From the NCBI RefSeq assembly GCF_004120195.1, contig NZ_SCHN01000007.1, positions 248,001 through 312,000 on the forward strand: a DNA stretch of 64,000 nucleotides. The letters run 5' to 3'. The notes below the pieces were generated by a model, which worked only from the letters and a program-made list of their open reading frames with translations, ran no database searches and was not told where the DNA came from. Made by a program: the position numbers and the translations under genes. Position 1 is the stretch's first letter, and the number at the start of each line of letters is the position of its first letter. Source of the DNA: Enterovibrio baiacu. GTDB lineage: Bacteria > Pseudomonadota > Gammaproteobacteria > Enterobacterales > Vibrionaceae. Below, piece after piece: positions 28,268 through 38,200 of this stretch.

Positions 28268-29001
28268 ATTCGTCATCCCAAAAATCGGCACTTTCTGTAG
28301 CATCGTCAACAGCACGTGCGCGAATCTTTTCTCGTTTAAACGCTGGCAAGGCTGCATCGATGGATAATCCCGCTGTAGACGCATCTCAACACGCAGAACA
28401 CGCGACTAATTGGCAACCTTGGCATTCAGACAATCGAGACGTGTTGAGTGCACGCTTGAGAGACACACTCTCTGCCAGTCATGCAGAAGTCCATCACATT
28501 GAGGCTGATAACATCGAGTCTGCACTTGCTCATTGTTTGCACGCAGCGTCCATTTCTCGATTGTTGGTCGGCAAAGCAAACCCATATGCTGACGCCCTCG
28601 AAGCAGCTTCACCTGCAATGGGTGTGACGAAATACGATCAAGACATTGAAGCCGTTAAGCATGATTTGTTTCATGACATCGACGCGGGTTTCTCTGTCTG
28701 CCCTGCCGCAATTGCAGATACAGGGACTTTGGCATTGTTCACAGGCGAAGAAGAACCGAGAGCCTTATCACTGGTTCCGCCGATACACATTGCTATCATC
28801 CATGAACGTGACATCGTCGCAAATTTTGGTGCGCTAATGGAAACGGCCGCGTGGACAAGGGCAAACTGGTCAGAAGATCCATTGACCAACCTCTTACTGA
28901 TTTCTGGGCCATCAAAAACCGCAGACATACAACAAACGCTGGCCTACGGCGCGCATGGACCTAAGCGCCTTATTGTCTTTGTGGTGAAGGAGCAACCATG
29001 A
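28264..29001 (+). CDS. lldG: L-lactate oxidation subunit LldG (LutC-like)
   Basis: A 245-residue LUD-domain protein, third subunit of LldEFG. The N-terminal ARARIFSRLNAGKA is a typical LutC start, and the LUD core has ADTGTLALFTGEEEPRALSLVPPIHI and the glycine pattern NLLLISGPSKTADI. It is coupled to lldF (ATGA) and to the following dehydrogenase gene, which starts four bases before its stop. Confidence 0.92.
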   Translation: MNSSSQKSALSVASSTARARIFSRLNAGKAASMDNPAVDASQHAEHATNWQPWHSDNRDVLSARLRDTLSASHAEVHHIEADNIESALAHCLHAASISRLLVGKANPYADALEAASPAMGVTKYDQDIEAVKHDLFHDIDAGFSVCPAAIADTGTLALFTGEEEPRALSLVPPIHIAIIHERDIVANFGALMETAAWTRANWSEDPLTNLLLISGPSKTADIQQTLAYGAHGPKRLIVFVVKEQP

Positions 29002-31913
29002 GTAACACGCGAGAATCGCAAGAAGCACAAAAACAACAAAGCAAACGCGCCCTAACGCCGTTGCTTGCAACGTTACGACAACGTATACCTGAATCTCGCG
29101 TCATTACTGACGAAGCAAAGCGATTAGCGTACGGCACAGACGCGAGCTTTTATCGGCTCGTACCACAAGTGATTGTCCAGGCTGACGATCTTGGTGACAT
29201 TCTGTTTATCATCAAAACCTGCAGCGACTTTGCCTTTCCTTTTACATTTCGCGCCGCAGGCACCAGTTTGTCAGGTCAAGCGGTCACAGACTCCGTACTG
29301 ATTACGCTGACGGACAACTGGCGACATCATGACATCCTCAATAACGGAGAGCAGATTCGTTTACAGCCAGGCGTGATCGGGGCAGACGCGAACCGCTACC
29401 TTGCTCCTTTCCAACGCAAGATCGGCCCGGATCCTGCCTCCATCAACAGCTGTAAAATCGGTGGCATCGCGGCCAACAATGCCAGTGGCATGTGTTGTGG
29501 CACGGCACAGAATACGTATCGCACCGTTCAAGCCATGAAGATCGTGTTTCAAGACGGGACGCTGTTAGATACTGAAAACCCCGAATCTGTGGAGGCATTC
29601 AAGGCCTCTCATGCGCACTTAATTGAGGGGATTCAACAGCTGTGTGCGGATGTCTCTAACAATGCTGAGCTTAAATCCCGAATTTCACACAAATACCGAC
29701 TGAAAAACACCACGGGCTATGCGCTCAATGCACTGATTGATTTCACCGATCCTATCGACGTGTTGACCCATTTGATGGTGGGTTCAGAAGGCACACTCGG
29801 GTTTATCGCGGACATTACTTACAACACCGTGATTGAGCATCCGAATAAAGCATCCGCGTTAATGGTGTTTGAAGACATCGAATCTGCATCACTGGCCGTC
29901 ACCGCGTTATCGCATTGCCCCGTCTCTTCCGTTGAAATGATGGATGGACGCGCCCTTCGCTCTGTCGCCGATAAAGCGGGCATGCCAGATTTCATGCCAC
30001 TGTTGAATCTTGAACATTGCGCCCTATTGATTGAATCGCGCGCCAGTGATGAACACACATTGAATACCCAATGCCAACAGATCATTGAGACCTTGGCGGA
30101 CTATCGGATTCCCTATCAAGTGGCATTTACCGCCGATGCGCACACGGTCGGGACACTTTGGGGAATCAGAAAAGGCATGTTTCCCGCCGTGGGCGCGGTC
30201 AGAGAAGCAGGTACGACCGTTATCATTGAAGACGTGGCATTTCCGGTTGAACATCTCGCGAACGGCATACGTGAACTGCAGTCCTTGTTTGATGAATTCG
30301 AATACCATGAAGCCATCATTTTTGGTCATGCACTCGAAGGGAATTTGCACTTTGTGTTTACCCAAGGGTTCGATGAGCAACGTGAAATAAAACGTTATGG
30401 CGATTTCATGGATGCAGTCGCACAACTTGTTGCGGTGAAATACCAAGGGTCATTGAAAGCTGAACATGGCACTGGGCGTAACATGGCGCCCTATGTGGAG
30501 CTGGAATGGGGATCAGATGCGTACGCCTTGATGAAACGCATTAAGACCCTTTTTGACCCGCACGGATTGCTCAATTCTGGCGTGATCATCAATGACGATC
30601 CGAATGCCCACATTACCCACTTAAAACCCATGCCAAAAGCGGATGACTTGATTGACCGCTGTATTGAGTGTGGGTTCTGTGAAGCGGTGTGCCCCTCTAG
30701 AACCTTGTCCCTGTCACCGAGACAACGCATTGTGCTGTATCGAGAGCTACAACGGCTTGAAAAAACACCCAATGCCGATGAATCACGTAAAGCGGAATTG
30801 AAGAAGACATTTGATTATCTGGGCGTTGATACCTGTGCCGCCACTGGCTTATGTGCAGAGCGCTGCCCGGTTGGCATCAATACAGGGGATTTGATCAAGC
30901 AAATCCGCACTGAAAAGTACCAACGCTACCAACCGATCGCGCGCTGGACAGCAAAGCACTTCTCAACCGTGACCGCCTTGACCAAGATAAGCCTCAAAAC
31001 CAATCAGGTGCTTCAACATACGTTAGGAGAGAAAGCGCTAGATTCGACAGTGAACGGGTTAAGAAACATAACGCATCAACGCACACCAGAATGGCATGCC
31101 GCCTTTCCTTCGCCCAATGCGTATCGATTGAAAGCGAGCGCAGAGCGCCGTCAGAAGAAAGTGGTGTATTTCCCGTCTTGTGCCAGCCGCAGCATGGGCA
31201 ATGAGATTGGCAGTGAGGAGGAAAGAAGCCTTACGGAAGTGACAGTGTCACTACTTGAGCGCGCAGGCTATCAAGTGATTCTTCCTAAACAGGTCAACAA
31301 CCTTTGCTGCGGCATGCCCTATGACAGTAAAGGCATGAAAGACATCAGTAAGGACAAGCACTACAGGCTTGAAGCGGCACTGTGGCAAGCGAGTGAATTG
31401 GGTAAATGGCCGATCCTCATGGACACAAGTCCCTGCAAAAAACTCACCCATGAAGGGCTCACTTTCCCGCTCGATGTGTTCGAACCCTCAGAGTTCATCA
31501 TGCAGTATTTGTTTGATGATCTGGATATCACACCCATTGATGACACGGTGATGCTGCACATCACCTGCAGCACGCGTCGCATGGGGTTAGCGGATAATTT
31601 TGAAAAGGTTGCAAAGCGATGCGCGAAGCATGTCGTCGTGCCTGAACACATTGAATGCTGTGGCTTTGCAGGCGATAAAGGCTTTTTCACCCCCGAACTG
31701 AATGCGTCCGCTACCGCACCGTTAAAAGAACAAATTCCCGAGGGTTGTACGAAGGGATTCAGCAACAGCCGAACCTGTGAAATTGGCCTGACGCGACACA
31801 GCGGTATTCCCTATCGCTCTATCCTTTATTTACTCGATGCAGCGACGACCGGCGTCACCTCTATCAGCCGTAAAAAGCAGAAAGAGCGAGAAGCATTAGA
31901 AGAAGATGTGTAA
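28998..31913 (+). CDS. FAD- and Fe-S-containing D-lactate dehydrogenase (Dld-II type)
   Basis: A 971-residue respiratory dehydrogenase. An FAD-binding 4 domain (about 40-270) has GTSLSGQAVTDSVLI and KIGPDPASINSCKIGGIAANNASG. An FAD-oxidase C-terminal domain extends to about 530 and contains EHGTGRNMAPYVELEWG. Two 4Fe-4S motifs (CIECGFCEAVCPSR, CAATGLCAERCPVG) and two CCG boxes (LCCGMPYDSKG, ECCGFAGDKGF) follow. It matches the Dld-II enzyme found with lldEFG in Shewanella. Together with LldEFG it would allow growth on both lactate isomers. No lactate permease gene is adjacent. Confidence 0.9.
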   Translation: MSNTRESQEAQKQQSKRALTPLLATLRQRIPESRVITDEAKRLAYGTDASFYRLVPQVIVQADDLGDILFIIKTCSDFAFPFTFRAAGTSLSGQAVTDSVLITLTDNWRHHDILNNGEQIRLQPGVIGADANRYLAPFQRKIGPDPASINSCKIGGIAANNASGMCCGTAQNTYRTVQAMKIVFQDGTLLDTENPESVEAFKASHAHLIEGIQQLCADVSNNAELKSRISHKYRLKNTTGYALNALIDFTDPIDVLTHLMVGSEGTLGFIADITYNTVIEHPNKASALMVFEDIESASLAVTALSHCPVSSVEMMDGRALRSVADKAGMPDFMPLLNLEHCALLIESRASDEHTLNTQCQQIIETLADYRIPYQVAFTADAHTVGTLWGIRKGMFPAVGAVREAGTTVIIEDVAFPVEHLANGIRELQSLFDEFEYHEAIIFGHALEGNLHFVFTQGFDEQREIKRYGDFMDAVAQLVAVKYQGSLKAEHGTGRNMAPYVELEWGSDAYALMKRIKTLFDPHGLLNSGVIINDDPNAHITHLKPMPKADDLIDRCIECGFCEAVCPSRTLSLSPRQRIVLYRELQRLEKTPNADESRKAELKKTFDYLGVDTCAATGLCAERCPVGINTGDLIKQIRTEKYQRYQPIARWTAKHFSTVTALTKISLKTNQVLQHTLGEKALDSTVNGLRNITHQRTPEWHAAFPSPNAYRLKASAERRQKKVVYFPSCASRSMGNEIGSEEERSLTEVTVSLLERAGYQVILPKQVNNLCCGMPYDSKGMKDISKDKHYRLEAALWQASELGKWPILMDTSPCKKLTHEGLTFPLDVFEPSEFIMQYLFDDLDITPIDDTVMLHITCSTRRMGLADNFEKVAKRCAKHVVVPEHIECCGFAGDKGFFTPELNASATAPLKEQIPEGCTKGFSNSRTCEIGLTRHSGIPYRSILYLLDAATTGVTSISRKKQKEREALEEDV

Positions 31914-31931
31914 GTCTCCGTTTGGCATCGA

Positions 31932-32939
31932 TTAGACAAATTCAGGGAGAAGGCTTTCTCCCTCATCCAACTCAAATTCAAGCGGTGCCGTTCTGTGCGG
32001 TACGCCTTGTATTTGCGCAAGTAAAGAGAGCATGGCTTTTTCTCCGGTTTGGCGGTCGGGTGTCACAATACTGGCTAATCGCGGCATCATGGATTGGCCT
32101 ATGTCGAGTGCATGCACGCCTGCAATACCGATGTCCTCAGGCACGTTGATGGATTGTCGCTGACACTCAAGTAATACTCCTGCCGCGATCTCATCGTCCG
32201 TGCAGAAAAAGGCGTCGGTTTCTGGGTAGCGCTCAAGCACTTTTCGTGTCATCTGGCGCGCGAGAAAGACCGATGACATCGACTTCGCTGACAGACTGCG
32301 AGGCGTGAGCGAATGCTCGTCCATCGCCTCGACATAACCTTGTGTCTTCTCTCGGGTGAATATGCCCTTTTTCGCGCTCAAACAAACGATATGCTTATAA
32401 CCACGTTCAATCATCATAGTGACCATAGAGCGCGCGGCGAACGTGTTGTCGACGCCCACAGACGGCGTCGATGAGCCGTCGCTTGCTTCCATCATCTCAA
32501 CCACAGGCACACCGGCGGTTTTGAGCATTTTCTGAATTCTCGCTGAGTGATCTGATCCCGCTAAAATCAAGCCATCCACATTGAAAGACAAGAGTGTCTC
32601 AATCCGCTTTTCTTCAACGGCTTGATCATAGTCGTATTGGGCATACATCAACTGATACCCGGATTCTTCCGCCACACTCTCGATACCACGAATCACACCT
32701 TGGAATACGGGATGACTTAACGACGGCAGAATAACCCCCAGGGTTTGGCTGCATTGGTTTGAAAGAATGTTTGGCAGGCAATTAGGGATGTAACCGATCT
32801 CTTCCAACGCGGCGGCAATTTTCTCGCTAGTCTTAGGTGCCACCTTTTCAGGCGAACGCAGGTATCGGCTCACTGTCATTTTGGTCACGCCAACGTGGTC
32901 GGCAATGTCTTGCATGGTGGGACGACGAGGTTTTTGCAT
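31932..32939 (-). CDS. LacI-family regulator, GntR-like branch
   Basis: A 335-residue LacI-family repressor with N-terminal helix-turn-helix (MQDIADHVGVTKMTVSRYLR) and periplasmic-binding-protein-like effector domain. The pattern is closest to E. coli GntR/IdnR (gluconate repressors): GYIPN, LSN, GVILPSLSHPVFQGVIRGIE, AGVHALDIGQSMMPRLASI. ATG 32939 is chosen because AAGGAG lies eight bases upstream; the frame is open to 33077 without support. No gluconate gene is nearby in the window. It converges on the lactate operon with only an 18-base gap and no clear terminator. Confidence 0.9.
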   Translation of the reverse strand: MQKPRRPTMQDIADHVGVTKMTVSRYLRSPEKVAPKTSEKIAAALEEIGYIPNCLPNILSNQCSQTLGVILPSLSHPVFQGVIRGIESVAEESGYQLMYAQYDYDQAVEEKRIETLLSFNVDGLILAGSDHSARIQKMLKTAGVPVVEMMEASDGSSTPSVGVDNTFAARSMVTMMIERGYKHIVCLSAKKGIFTREKTQGYVEAMDEHSLTPRSLSAKSMSSVFLARQMTRKVLERYPETDAFFCTDDEIAAGVLLECQRQSINVPEDIGIAGVHALDIGQSMMPRLASIVTPDRQTGEKAMLSLLAQIQGVPHRTAPLEFELDEGESLLPEFV

Positions 32940-33133
32940 TCGACCTACTCCTTGTACACGCGCTTCTTCAATGCTTTCTGCTTTAAGTTTCTGAACAGAT
33001 AGCCGCTTTCGCCACAAACAATGATGGAAGTGTGACGGGTAACGTAGAGAGAAACGCGCTTGCTTACATGCCAACAAGCGTCGATGGATAAACCACGCCG
33101 CAATGAAGCGAGATGAAGGTATTAGGTAGCGAG

Positions 33134-34018
33134 TTACTGCTTGGTTTTATCAATGCGCACAAATCGCGCAAACTTTGGAATGCCGTACTTGGTGTATCCG
33201 TTGTAGCGGTATGTCACTTTGCTGCCTATCGGTGGTGGCGCCTCGCGTTGTTTGTCGCTAAACCCCGACCCAATCTTGAAGGTTTTCCCGTTGGCCATAC
33301 GAACAACAATCGCGCCCATCATATTGATGTACTTGCCTTTGCCTTCAACATAACCAATCACTTCGGCTTCTGCGTCTTGCGCAATTTTTACTTTAAGCAA
33401 GCTGATGTCCCTGCCTTGAATATAGATTTCATCAACATGGCGCAACATGATGCCTTCCGCCCCTAATTGATGAAGTCTGTTCAGTTCTGTTTGAATGTGT
33501 ACATCGCTTTGTGCAGGGTAATGAGGAATCAGTGAGAGATGCTCAGGAACGTCAGTAAGTGAATCAGACAAAGACGCTAAATACTCTTCTATGGCTTGGG
33601 TTCGTTGGGAAAAGTTTCCTTGCTGATTAGGCGCATCAAACAACATGAAGCGAATGGTTTTCCATTGTTGCTCGTTCGGCATGTCATCCATCACCACCGA
33701 TAATGTGTGTTCGAACTTCCCTCTTCCGCCCCACAATTCGCCTTCCACGGGAAATGCAGGCAACACATCCGTAAACCAACGAGGTGCGTGAATGTCATGG
33801 CCCGTGCGCGTGACCAGACGCTCGCCTGTCCAATACGCGCGGATCCCATCAAGCTTTTCGCTATATACGTACCGAGACCAATCTCGCGAGTCACTGTGTT
33901 CATAGTCCATTGCAAGCAGTGGGAGGTAGGTTGTGCTTTGAGGCTTCCCCAGAGCATGAGCATGGCTTGTACTCAATAACGCAATGCTCAGAATATTAAT
34001 GCTAACACTATGTTTCAC
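33134..34018 (-). CDS. Exported ATP-dependent DNA ligase (LigE/LigA-type)
   Basis: A 294-residue ATP-dependent DNA ligase with an N-terminal signal peptide (cleavage near SHAHA, residue 20), hence probably periplasmic. Nucleotidyltransferase motifs: I, EKLDGIRAYW with catalytic Lys 55; III, EGELWGGRGKF; IV, EGIMLRH; V, LLKVKIAQDAEAEVIGY. A short oligonucleotide-binding domain follows (ending KYGIPKFARFVRI). It lacks extra DNA-binding domains, as in the small exported ligases of Vibrio, Haemophilus and Neisseria. The start is GTG 34018 with GGAAA upstream. Likely role: sealing breaks in extracellular or incoming DNA (inference). Confidence 0.88.
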   Translation of the reverse strand: MKHSVSINILSIALLSTSHAHALGKPQSTTYLPLLAMDYEHSDSRDWSRYVYSEKLDGIRAYWTGERLVTRTGHDIHAPRWFTDVLPAFPVEGELWGGRGKFEHTLSVVMDDMPNEQQWKTIRFMLFDAPNQQGNFSQRTQAIEEYLASLSDSLTDVPEHLSLIPHYPAQSDVHIQTELNRLHQLGAEGIMLRHVDEIYIQGRDISLLKVKIAQDAEAEVIGYVEGKGKYINMMGAIVVRMANGKTFKIGSGFSDKQREAPPPIGSKVTYRYNGYTKYGIPKFARFVRIDKTKQ

Positions 34019-34169
34019 TGTAACTTTCCATCCCTATCAACGTAGATAAATCCCTAACACACTCATCGAAATGCATTGTTATCTGCGAGCGATAGAGACT
34101 CTAATTCGGTCTCCGTGAATGGGATTGTCTTTGTAGGTCTACATAGATGGTTGCATTTTCATACAGAAA

Positions 34170-34198
34170 AAAGGCGCGTTCTCTCGATACGCGCCTTT
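34170..34198 (-). terminator. Terminator of the L,D-transpeptidase-like gene
   Basis: AAGGCGCGT/ACGCGCCTT stem, followed on the minus strand by six T. Confidence 0.8.
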
Positions 34199-34241
34199 CA
34201 TGCTTAACACTCTGTTTAACGTTGACTTCTTACGTTTCTAC

Positions 34242-34868
34242 TCATGCATACGCATAGATAAAAGTGCCGTCTTTAATGGTGTTAATCACCTTTTTAGACA
34301 AGTAGCTCGGTAACGCGGGGCAGCCCCAACTGCGCCCAAGCTGACCCGTTTGAGAGATAACTTTTGGATTAGCATACGCAGCACCATGAATCACGATAGC
34401 TCGGCGTCTGGCGTTGTCATTCACCCCTTTCGAAAGTCCGTCTAAGCGCAAAGAATAACCATGCTTGCCATAGTAAGTTTCGCTGGCACGGAAAACACCG
34501 AGAGACGTTTGGTGTGAATTCACACGGTTTGAAAACTTCTTCGCATACAGGTGGCCGCTGTTTTTGCCGTGAGAGACATACGACGAAAACAAGGTTTTAC
34601 GTTTCGCCACGTCAAACACCCAAAAGCGTTTCTCTGACGATGGTTTACCGTAGTCGATCAGTGTAAACACAGGTCGTGCGCTTCGACTGAATTTGAAGTG
34701 ATTGTAAGCGTCGGCAAATTTTTCAAACGACAGTTCGTGTTTTACGCCGAGTTGGTTGTACATGGTATAAGCGTCAGGCAGCGGTGTTGCTGCTGCAGTG
34801 CTTGAATACATCAAGGTAGAAAATGCGATTAACGTCAGCGCACAAAATGCTTTTAATGCCCTAAACAT
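34242..34868 (-). CDS. Murein L,D-transpeptidase catalytic-domain protein
   Basis: A 208-residue exported protein (signal peptide about residues 1-27, ending AAATP) of the YkuD-related L,D-transpeptidase catalytic family. The active-site pattern IHGAAYANP followed by GRSWGCPAL, with catalytic Cys in SWGCPAL, is intact. It probably acts on peptidoglycan in the periplasm. Conserved WVFDVAKRKTLFSSYVSHG and SSLGVF-like TSLGVFRASETYYGKHGYSLRLDG are family traits. Monocistronic, with its own terminator. Confidence 0.87.
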   Translation of the reverse strand: MFRALKAFCALTLIAFSTLMYSSTAAATPLPDAYTMYNQLGVKHELSFEKFADAYNHFKFSRSARPVFTLIDYGKPSSEKRFWVFDVAKRKTLFSSYVSHGKNSGHLYAKKFSNRVNSHQTSLGVFRASETYYGKHGYSLRLDGLSKGVNDNARRRAIVIHGAAYANPKVISQTGQLGRSWGCPALPSYLSKKVINTIKDGTFIYAYA

Positions 34869-35149
34869 GGTATTCCCTTAAAAAATGATACTTAACCCAA
34901 CAAAGCAATGCCTTTACCCGATGGGGTTTAGGATTGCCGCTTTGTTGTAATGCGTACCAAAATCCGTGCCAGAACAGCGCGCGAGCGATGAGTGACTTGG
35001 ATTACATATAAAAATTCAATGAATTAGATAATGAAGGGTGATCCATTCTTCTCTGCGCATTGGGCCACAAACACAAGAAAACAGCGTGAACGGCCTGTCT
35101 TTGCCGCCTTGCTTCCTGTGAATGCGGAATCTTGCCATAGGGGATATAC
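34869..35149. other. Intergenic region upstream of the L,D-transpeptidase gene
   Basis: About 280 bases holding the promoter of the minus-strand gene at 34242-34868. A small frame on the minus strand (35016-35204) has no ribosome-binding site and runs into the hrpA terminator; I do not call it a gene. Confidence 0.5.
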
Positions 35150-35176
35150 GCAAAAAAGCCAGCGCGGGCGCTGACT
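35150..35176 (-). terminator. Terminator of hrpA
   Basis: On the minus strand, GTCAGCG-CCCG-CGCTGGC (one G-T pair) followed by six T. Confidence 0.7.
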
Positions 35177-35227
35177 TTCTATTTATCGAAACTTGTGACT
35201 CCATTTTAATACAGAGGTGTAAAGTAA

Positions 35228-38200
35228 TTAAATTTGGTCAATGGCATTCTTGATGCGCTTATCTGAAATTGGGTAAGGCGTGCCGAGTTGTTGAGCGAAG
35301 AAACTCACGCGAAGCTCCTCTATCATCCAGCGAATGTCTTTCACGGCTGTCGGCACTTTTTGCCCTTTCGGGATCTTGTTTAACAACTCTTTGTAATCAC
35401 CGGTGACAGATTCAATTTTCAGCATGTGTAAACGATCGCGGTTAGGATCAACCGGCAATTTATCTAATCGACGCTCTACGGCATTTAAGTATCGCTGAAT
35501 GTCTGGCAAGCGTTTCCAGCCGCATTCGGTCGCAAAACCTTTAAAGATCAAACCGTCGACCTGCGCCTTAATGTCCGACATCGCAAATGCCATGGTAAAG
35601 TCGATTTTACCTTTCAACTTCTTATTGATGTTGAACGCCGTCGTCAGGATTTGCTCCACTTGCTTAGCAATGTCGACCACGGTATCACCCAATTCGCCGC
35701 GAACGACTTCTTTGAGCGCGTTAAAGTCTTCAGACTGCCATTTCAAACCGCCCTGCGCTTCGACAAGCTTATCGACACCACAGGCAATACAGTCATCAAT
35801 CAGATCCAACACGCGCCCGTACGGATTAAAGTACAAGCCAAGCTTCGATTTGTTCGGCAAGTTATCGTGAAGGTACTTAATCGGTGACGGCACGTTCAAC
35901 AGAATCAATCGACGTTGACCTTGGGCCATGACTTGTTGCTGTTCATCTTCCGTTTCGAATAGCTTAATGCCTACCGAGTCTTTGTTATCGACAATCGCAG
36001 GGAAGGCTTTGACTTCAAAACCACCGCGCTTTTGCGTGTACATTTGTGGCAATGCACCAAAGCTCCACGTCGTTAAGCCTTGCTGTTCAATATCGTCATC
36101 CGCCACTTGAGACAGGGTTTCTTGTACCTTTTCCTTCAAGCTGTCTTTTAACGCATAAAGATCTTGGTTTTCTTTTAGCTTGCGGTTCTTATGGTCAACC
36201 GCGCGGAAAGAAATCTTTAAGTGTTCCGGCAACTGATCGGGTTGCCAGTTCTCGCGCAGCACTGTCACACCCGTCATGCGCTTCAATTCGCGCTCTAACG
36301 CATCAAGCAGCGGCATTTCCATTGGCGTAACTCGCTGTAGGAAGGCTGAGGCATAGTTTGGCGCGGGCACAAAGTTACGTCGTAACGTTTTTGGCAATGA
36401 CTTTATCAGGGCAACAATCAACTCATGGCGTAACCCTGGTATTTGCCAATCGAACCCTTCAGGGTCAACTTGGTTAAGCACAGGCAATGGCACATGCACC
36501 GTTACACCATCATGATCTTCCCCCGGCTCGAACTGGTAACTCAAACGCAGTTTCAAGTTACCTTGGAACCAGAAGTTCGGGTAATCCAGATCAGTCACAT
36601 GGCTGGCATCACCCGCCAACAGCATGTTCTTTTCAAAGTTCAGCTTTTCAGGTTCATTCTTGCTGACCTTCTTCCACCACGTGTCGAAATGACGGCCAGA
36701 CACCACGGTATGATCGATACGCTGATCGTAGAAACCATAAAGCGTCTCGTCATCCACCAAAATATCGCGGCGGCGAGATTTAAGCTCGAGCTCTTCCACT
36801 TCCGCCAACAACTTGCGGTTTTGGTGGTAGAACTTGTGCTTGGTTTCCCAATCCCCTTCTACTAGCGCAGAGCGGATGAAGATTTCACGACTGATGACAG
36901 CATCAATATGGCTGTAATTAACCTTACGCTTTGGCACGATCGGAATGCCATACAGCATCACTTTCTCGTGGGCAAAGACGGCCGCTTGTTTTTTCTCCCA
37001 ATGCGGTTCGCTGTAGCTTCGCTTGATCAAATGCTTGGCGAGCGGCTCTACCCACTCAGGTTGAATCTTCGCAGCAACGCGGCCCCACAATTTCGAGGTT
37101 TCAACCAACTCAGCAACCATGACCCATTTCGGCTGCTTTTTGAAAAGGCCAGAGCCTGGGAAGATGCCAAAGCGCGCGTTCCGTGCACCTTGGTATTCGT
37201 TCTTCTCTTGGTCTTTCAAACCAATGTGAGAAAGCAAGCCCGCCAATAACGCGGTGTGAACCGCTTGGTAATCTGCAGGTTCTTGGTTGATCTTATACCC
37301 AAGCTCATGCACCACCTGACGAATTTGGAAGTGAACATCTTGCCACTCACGAACACGCAGGTAGTTCAAATACTCTTTCTTACACTGGCGACGGAATTGA
37401 TTGCCTGACAATACTTTTTGTTGCTCGGCAATGTAATCCCACATGTTCACGAACGCGACGAAATCTGATTCTTTGTCGTTGAAGCGACTGTGCTTCTCGT
37501 CAGAAGCTTGTTTCTTGTCTGACGGGCGTTCACGCGGATCTTGAATCGACAGCGCCGATGCAATCACCATCACTTCTTTCAATGCGCCTAAACGGGCAGA
37601 TTCCAACACCATACGCGCTAAACGCGGATCGATTGGTAGACGTGCCAATGCACGTCCTGTGTCTGTTAGACGTTTTGCGTCATCCTTACCGCCACCCTCT
37701 TTAAGCGCGCCAAGCTCTTCAAGAAGACGCACGCCGTCTTGAATGTTGCGGCTATCCGGCGGCTGAACAAACGGGAATGCGGCGATGTCACCAAGGCCAA
37801 TCGCCGTCATTTGAAGAATAACGGAGGCCAAATTGGTGCGCAGAATTTCAGGATCCGTAAATTCTGGACGAGAAAGGAAATCCTCTTCAGAGAACAAACG
37901 AATACAGATACCGTCAGAAACACGACCACAGCGACCTTTACGCTGGTTCGCACTCGCTTGCGAAATGGCTTCAATCGGCAGGCGTTGTACCTTGGTACGG
38001 TAACTGTAACGCGAAATACGCGCCGTACCTGGGTCGATCACGTATTTGATGCCAGGAACCGTTAGCGAGGTTTCCGCGACGTTGGTTGCCAAGACAATGC
38101 GGCGACCGCCGTGTGTTTGGAACACACGGTTTTGTTCTGCAGACGACAAGCGCGCATACAGCGGCAGAATTTCTGTGTCGCGTAAGTTGCGTTTGGTCAG

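Noticed and set aside
31943-31962. Hairpin AGGGAGA/TCTCCCT as a terminator between the dehydrogenase and LacI genes
   Set aside because: It lies within the last LacI codons and has no T run on either strand.
32940-33078. N-terminal extension of the LacI regulator to 33077
   Set aside because: ATG 32939 has a strong site and starts the helix-turn-helix in the normal position.
35016-35204. Small minus-strand frame upstream of the L,D-transpeptidase gene
   Set aside because: It overlaps the hrpA terminator and has no ribosome-binding site.
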